Assembly (NCBI GenBank): GCA_050186955.1
Contig: JBFWXZ010000081.1
Coordinates: 1 to 12,657 of the forward strand
Source: JACKJP01 sp050186955
Lineage (GTDB): Bacteria > Pseudomonadota > Alphaproteobacteria > Rhizobiales > Tepidamorphaceae
Reading direction: 5' to 3'
Length of the DNA: 12,657 nt
Positions within the stretch are counted from its first letter, which is position 1; every line of letters begins with the position of its first letter. The notes below the pieces were generated by a model, which searched no databases, was not told where the DNA came from, and saw only the letters and a list, made by a program, of their open reading frames with translations. Position numbers and translations under genes: made by a program. Shown here one piece after another: positions 9,030 to 12,657 of this stretch.

Positions 9030-10016
9030 TCAATTCGTCACTGCCATCAGACGGATAGCCGCCGGCCCGAGGATCACCACGAAGAGCACCGGCAGGAAAA
9101 ACGCGATCATCGGCACGGTCAGCTTCGGCGGCAGGCCGGCGGCCTTGCGCTCGGCCTCGGCCATGCGCATGTCGCGGTTCTCCTGCGCCATGACGCGCAG
9201 CGCGGTGCCGAGCGGCGTGCCGTAGCGCTCCGCCTGGATCAGCGCGGTGACGACCGCCTTGACGCCGGGCAGGCCGGTGCGCCGGCCGAGATTCTCGTAG
9301 GCCTGGCGGCGCTCTTGCAGATAGGACAGCTCCGCCGTGGTCAGGGTCAGCTCCTCGGCGAGCGCGATCGACTGCGAGCCGATCTCCTGGCTCACCTTCT
9401 TGAAGGCGGCTTCCACCGACATGCCGGATTCGACGCAGATCAGCAGCAGGTCGAGGGCGTCGGGAAAGGCGCGGGAGATATCCGTCTGCCGCTTGGAGAC
9501 GCGGTTCGAGATGTAGAGATTGGGCAGGTAGAAGCCGAAATAGGCGCCGCCGACCGCCGCCAGCAGCTTGATGGTCGCCGGCTGGTTCTCGAACTTGCCG
9601 AAGACGAAGATGTAGAACAGCGTCGCCAGGAAGCAGATGATCGGCAGCGCGATGCGGGCGAACAGGAAGCCGATCAGCGGCGGCTGGCCGCGCAGGCCGG
9701 CCATGGCGAGCTTGTCGCGGGTGTCTTCCGATTCCAGCGCCTTGCGCAGGTTCAGCCTGTCGACGATGTCGGCCATGAAGGCCTTGGGCGTCTGCCGGCG
9801 CAACTGCACCCGGCCCTGGTTCTGGGCGAGGCGGGCGCGCTCGCGGTCGCGGATCTTGTACCGCTCCTTGGAGACGTATTTCATCCGCGAGTTGAGCTTG
9901 TCGCTCGACAGATAGGGCATCGCCAGCGTGATGATGGTGGCGATCGTCGCCACGGCGGCGAAGAGGGCGACGAGGAACTGCGGGTTCAGGGCGCGGTCGA
10001 GCAGGCTGTAGATCAT
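9030..10016 (-). CDS. tadC: Tad/Flp pilus inner-membrane platform protein TadC
   Basis: This is a type II secretion F-domain membrane protein of 328 residues. It forms, with TadB, the inner-membrane platform on which the CpaF/TadA ATPase drives Flp pilus assembly. An N-terminal span (about 14-34) is followed by a basic cytoplasmic segment rich in Lys/Arg (about 39-75). Two spans follow near 115-138 and 149-168, then the T2SSF domain at about 182-310 (AFPDALDLLLICVESGMS, AERYGTPLGTALRVMA). A final span lies at about 301-322. The ATG at 10016 has a strong ribosome site that overlaps the stop codon of tadB, with 9 nt between the two genes, so it belongs to the cpaF-tadB-tadC operon. The assignment as TadC rather than TadB rests on gene order and the third position after cpaF. 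Confidence 0.92.
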   Translation of the reverse strand: MIYSLLDRALNPQFLVALFAAVATIATIITLAMPYLSSDKLNSRMKYVSKERYKIRDRERARLAQNQGRVQLRRQTPKAFMADIVDRLNLRKALESEDTRDKLAMAGLRGQPPLIGFLFARIALPIICFLATLFYIFVFGKFENQPATIKLLAAVGGAYFGFYLPNLYISNRVSKRQTDISRAFPDALDLLLICVESGMSVEAAFKKVSQEIGSQSIALAEELTLTTAELSYLQERRQAYENLGRRTGLPGVKAVVTALIQAERYGTPLGTALRVMAQENRDMRMAEAERKAAGLPPKLTVPMIAFFLPVLFVVILGPAAIRLMAVTN

Positions 10017-10020
10017 CGCG

Positions 10021-10027
10021 CCACCTC
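10021..10027 (-). promoter_or_regulatory. Shine-Dalgarno site of tadC overlapping the tadB stop
   Basis: On the - strand GAGGTGG runs through the last bases of the tadB TGA stop (TGAGGTGG), 4 nt before the tadC ATG. It fixes the tadC start and suggests termination-reinitiation coupling of the two platform subunits. Confidence 0.65.
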
Positions 10028-11018
10028 AGAAATCGAAGTTGATCATCTTGCGCATGACCAGCACGCCAATGGTCATCCACACCGCCGAGCCGGCGAGCAT
10101 CATGTGGCCGAGCCGCTCCGTCCACAGCAGCGAGATGTAGTCGGGGCTCGACAGGAAGACGAGGATCATCACGATCACCGGCAGCGAGCCGATGATGGCG
10201 GCGGAAGCCTTCGCCTCCTGGCTGACCGCGCGCACCTTCGCCTTCATCTTCTTGCGCTCGCGCAGCACCTTGGACAGGTTGCCGAGCGCCTCGGCGAGGT
10301 TGCCGCCCGATTGCTGCTGGATGGTGATGACGATGGAGAAGAAGTTCGCCTCGGGAAGCGGCATGCGCTCGTAGAGCTTGGCCACCGCCTCGGGAATGGT
10401 GACGCCGAGCGCCTGGGTCTCGATGATGCGCTTGAACTCGCTGCGCACCGGCTCCTGCGCCTCGCGGGAGATGATGCGGAAGCAGTCGTTGACCGGCAGG
10501 CCCGCCTTGATGCCGCGCACGATGACGTCGACGGCGGTGGCGAACTCGTCGATGAACTTGCGCTGGCGGCGCGCCTTCATGAACTTGACGAACCAGGCCG
10601 GCAGGCCGAGCCCGCCGGCGAAGGCGAGCAGCGGCAGCACGTAGAACGGCACCCTCACGGCGATGCCGACGAAGACGAGGACGACCCCGGTTACGGCGGA
10701 GATGATCCAGTAGGTGCGCGGGGTCCATTTCAGGCCCGCCTGGGTGAGCCGGATGCGCAGCGGCGGCCGCTTGACGGCGCGCTGCTTGGCCTCGAGGTCG
10801 CTCAGGGTGTTGGCGAGTTGCTTGCGCCGCTTGTCGGCGTCGGCGGCGCGCTCGCGGGTGGCGCGGGTCGGCGCGTTCTTGGTGGCGACGTTGCGGATGC
10901 GCTTGCCGGCGCGCTTCTCGCCGGTGACGTAGGGCCCGACGAATACCCAGGCCACCCCGGCCAGACTGACCGTGACCATGAAGATGAAGGCGAACTGGGC
11001 AACATTGCCGCTGAACAT
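10026..11018 (-). CDS. tadB: Tad/Flp pilus inner-membrane platform protein TadB
   Basis: This is the first F-domain membrane subunit of the Tad pilus platform, 330 residues. It starts MFSGNVAQFAFIFMVTVSLAG with an N-terminal span (about 8-28). A strongly charged, probably helical cytoplasmic stretch (about 33-90) may contact the ATPase. Spans follow at about 102-121 and 125-143, then the T2SSF domain at about 155-285 (FIDEFATAVDVIVRGIKAGLPV; ITIQQQSGGNLAEALGNLS). The final spans lie near 275-292 and 305-322. The frame is open for 116 codons above 11018, but that part only shadows cpaF. The ATG at 11018 follows the cpaF stop by 4 nt, so the pair is likely coupled; a weak AGG lies upstream. Together with TadC it probably forms the rotor-like adaptor moved by CpaF. 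The family call is firm. Confidence 0.93.
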   Translation of the reverse strand: MFSGNVAQFAFIFMVTVSLAGVAWVFVGPYVTGEKRAGKRIRNVATKNAPTRATRERAADADKRRKQLANTLSDLEAKQRAVKRPPLRIRLTQAGLKWTPRTYWIISAVTGVVLVFVGIAVRVPFYVLPLLAFAGGLGLPAWFVKFMKARRQRKFIDEFATAVDVIVRGIKAGLPVNDCFRIISREAQEPVRSEFKRIIETQALGVTIPEAVAKLYERMPLPEANFFSIVITIQQQSGGNLAEALGNLSKVLRERKKMKAKVRAVSQEAKASAAIIGSLPVIVMILVFLSSPDYISLLWTERLGHMMLAGSAVWMTIGVLVMRKMINFDF

Positions 11019-11022
11019 GGGC

Positions 11023-12594
11023 CTATGCCTGCATTTCCTGGATCTCGTCGACCTCCGAGGCGTCGAGGGCCGCGGCGAGCCGCTGCTCCTCGCCGAAGTA
11101 GCGGGCGCGATCCCAGAAGGCGGGACGGGCGATGCCGGTGGAACGGTGGCGGCCGAGAATGCGCCCGTTCGCGTCCTCGCCCTGGATCTCGTAGACGAAG
11201 AGGTCCTGGGTGATGATGACCTCGCCCTCGACGCCGAGCACCTCGGTGACGTGGGTGATGCGGCGCGAGCCGTCGCGCAGGCGCGCGGCCTGGATGATGA
11301 TGTCGACGGAGCCGACGATGATGTCGCGCACCGTGCGCTGGGGCAGCGAGAAGCCGCCCATGGCAATCATCGATTCGATACGGTTCAAGCACTCGCGCGG
11401 GCTGTTGGAGTGGATCGTGCCCATCGAGCCGTCGTGGCCGGTGTTCATCGCCTGCAGCAGGTCGAACACCTCGGGTCCGCGCACCTCGCCGACGATGATC
11501 CGCTCGGGACGCATGCGCAGGCAGTTCTTGACCAGGTCGCGCATGGTGATCTCGCCCTCGCCCTCGAGGTTCGGCGGGCGGGTCTCGAGGCGGACGACGT
11601 GCGGCTGCTGGAGCTGCAGCTCGGCGGAGTCCTCGCAGGTGATGATGCGCTCGGTGGTGTCGATGTAGCGGGTCAGGCAGTTGAGCAGGGTCGTCTTGCC
11701 GGAGCCGGTGCCGCCGGAGATGATCGTGTTGCAGCGCGAGCGGCCGATGATCTCGAGGATCGTCGCGCCCTCCGGCGATATCGAGCCGAACTTGACGAGC
11801 TGCTCGAGCGTCAGCTTGTCCTTCTTGAACTTGCGGATGGTCAGCGCGGCGCCGTCGATGGCGAGCGGCGGCGCGATGACGTTGACGCGGCTGCCGTCGG
11901 GAAGGCGGGCGTCGCAGATCGGGCTCGCCTCGTCGACGCGGCGGCCCACCTGGCCGACGATGCGCTGGCATATGTTGAGGAGCTGGCCGGCGTCGCGGAA
12001 ACGCACGCCGGTCTGCTCGATGCGGCCGTCGACCTCGATGTAGACCGTGTCGGCGCCGTTGACCATGATGTCGGCGATGTCGTCGCGGGCGAGCAGCGGC
12101 TCCAACGGGCCGTAGCCGAGAACGTCGTTGCAGATGTCGTCGAGCAGGGCTTCCTGCTCGGAGATCGACATGACGACGTTCTTGAGAACGATGATCTCGT
12201 TGACGATGTCGCGGATTTCGTCGCGCGCGCTCTCATTGTCCATCTTGGCGAGCTGCGACAGGTCGATGGCGTCGATCAGCGCCGAGAAGATGGCCGTCTT
12301 GATGTCGTAATAGTCTTCCGAACGCTTCGGCGGCGCCGCAGCCGGTTTCGGCTTCGGGGGTTCCGGGCGGGCGGCGGCGGGCGGCGGCGCGGCGGGCGGC
12401 GGCGCGGCGGGCTTGGGCGCCGCGCTTTCGCGCGGAGGTGTCGTCGCGAACTCGGACGCGGGCGCCGGCGCGGGAGGCCGCTCGCCCATCGGCGGCGTAC
12501 CGGAGGCCGGCTCGGCCGGCGCGACGGGTTCGCGGGGCTGCACCGGCGGCGCAGGCCTGAACACGTCGTTTCCGCTACCCCATCTACCGAACAT
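11023..12594 (-). CDS. cpaF: Tad/Flp pilus assembly ATPase CpaF (TadA)
   Basis: This cytoplasmic hexameric secretion ATPase (VirB11/GspE superfamily, 523 residues) powers Flp pilus extension and probably retraction. The N-terminus MFGRWGSGND leads into a disordered Pro/Ala-rich stretch (about 13-90) containing a tandem AAPPP repeat. The N-terminal domain (about 95-250) has GYGPLEPLL and DIMVNGADTVYIEVDGR. The motor domain has Walker A GGTGSGKT at 294-301, the Asp box CEDSAELQL near 320-328, Walker B around RIIVGEVRG with Glu370, and the His box GHDGSMGTIHSNSPR at 386-400. All nucleotide-site elements are intact. The ATG at 12594 has GGGCAGG just upstream. It heads cpaF-tadB-tadC in this window; the preceding cpaE/tadZ gene is expected beyond the right edge. 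The long Pro-rich linker is common among alphaproteobacterial CpaF proteins, though variable in length. Confidence 0.95.
   Translation of the reverse strand: MFGRWGSGNDVFRPAPPVQPREPVAPAEPASGTPPMGERPPAPAPASEFATTPPRESAAPKPAAPPPAAPPPAAARPEPPKPKPAAAPPKRSEDYYDIKTAIFSALIDAIDLSQLAKMDNESARDEIRDIVNEIIVLKNVVMSISEQEALLDDICNDVLGYGPLEPLLARDDIADIMVNGADTVYIEVDGRIEQTGVRFRDAGQLLNICQRIVGQVGRRVDEASPICDARLPDGSRVNVIAPPLAIDGAALTIRKFKKDKLTLEQLVKFGSISPEGATILEIIGRSRCNTIISGGTGSGKTTLLNCLTRYIDTTERIITCEDSAELQLQQPHVVRLETRPPNLEGEGEITMRDLVKNCLRMRPERIIVGEVRGPEVFDLLQAMNTGHDGSMGTIHSNSPRECLNRIESMIAMGGFSLPQRTVRDIIVGSVDIIIQAARLRDGSRRITHVTEVLGVEGEVIITQDLFVYEIQGEDANGRILGRHRSTGIARPAFWDRARYFGEEQRLAAALDASEVDEIQEMQA
12379..12408. repeat. 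Perfect 2-copy 15-bp tandem repeat in cpaF
   Basis: GGGCGGCGGCGCGGC occurs at 12379-12393 and again, identical, at 12394-12408, with a degenerate partial unit beside it. It encodes AAPPP twice in the disordered N-terminal linker of CpaF. The repeat unit is a multiple of 3, so slippage would change linker length without breaking the frame. Confidence 0.7.
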
Positions 12595-12657
12595 CGCCTG
12601 CCCGTCAGCCCTAGCCGCGCAGCTATGACATCAACGGCGCGACCGCGAAGCGCTTGC
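12595..12657 (-). other. Upstream edge of cpaF, possible last codons of the preceding gene
   Basis: These 63 nt lie between the window edge and the cpaF start. One - strand frame reads KRFAVAPLMS and stops at TAG 12623-12625, which could be the C-terminus of the expected cpaE/tadZ gene ending 28 nt before cpaF. Another frame is open through the whole stretch, so the choice is not forced. Too little sequence is present to decide. Confidence 0.25.

Noticed and set aside
9315..11213. Long + strand open frame (632 codons) opposite tadB/tadC
   Set aside because: Acidic/His-rich shadow composition with no recognisable domain; the - strand genes have clear F domains and membrane spans.

Overview
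The window is GC-rich throughout (roughly two thirds G+C by eye) and densely coded. Its gene content points to an alphaproteobacterium of the Rhizobiales/Hyphomicrobiales, most like the Mesorhizobium/Phyllobacteriaceae group. The evidence is a Yej-type peptide ABC transporter, a cpaF-tadB-tadC pilus block, and a CtrA-like TTAA-N7-TTAG motif in the only sizeable non-coding gap. This placement is inferred from gene families; no taxonomic marker gene is present.

Layout. (1) Bases 1-5388, + strand: one tightly packed operon running yejB (5' end cut by the window), yejE, a CDF-family zinc/divalent cation exporter, yejF, and a GhrA-like D-2-hydroxyacid dehydrogenase. Every junction is an overlap of 4-11 nt or a gap of 10 nt. 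(2) Bases 5393-8085, - strand: an M17 leucyl aminopeptidase, a short MarR regulator, and a cytosolic SH3-NlpC/P60 peptidase, transcribed in that order and converging on the dehydrogenase with only 4 nt between stop codons. (3) Bases 8086-8217: a divergent control region with an inverted repeat overlapping a CtrA-like motif and two back-to-back hairpins. (4) Bases 8218-8973, + strand: a TPR lipoprotein resembling TadD. (5) Bases 9030-12594, - strand: tadC, tadB and cpaF (tadA), the motor and inner-membrane platform of a Tad/Flp pilus, cut off before the rest of its locus.

How the genes may work together. YejBEF imports oligopeptides, and in Agrobacterium a YejBEF system has been linked to uptake of muropeptides for recycling. 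Next to it are a signal-peptide-less NlpC/P60 enzyme with the YkfC-like SH3-SH3-peptidase layout and a complete M17 aminopeptidase. This suggests an import-and-digest module for cell-wall peptides controlled by the embedded MarR protein. A metal exporter is co-translated inside the transporter operon, between the permease and ATPase genes, and has no obvious place in this scheme; it is the most unusual arrangement here. The Tad part is a separate unit that makes adhesive pili. The TPR lipoprotein is probably its accessory but is transcribed from the opposite strand.
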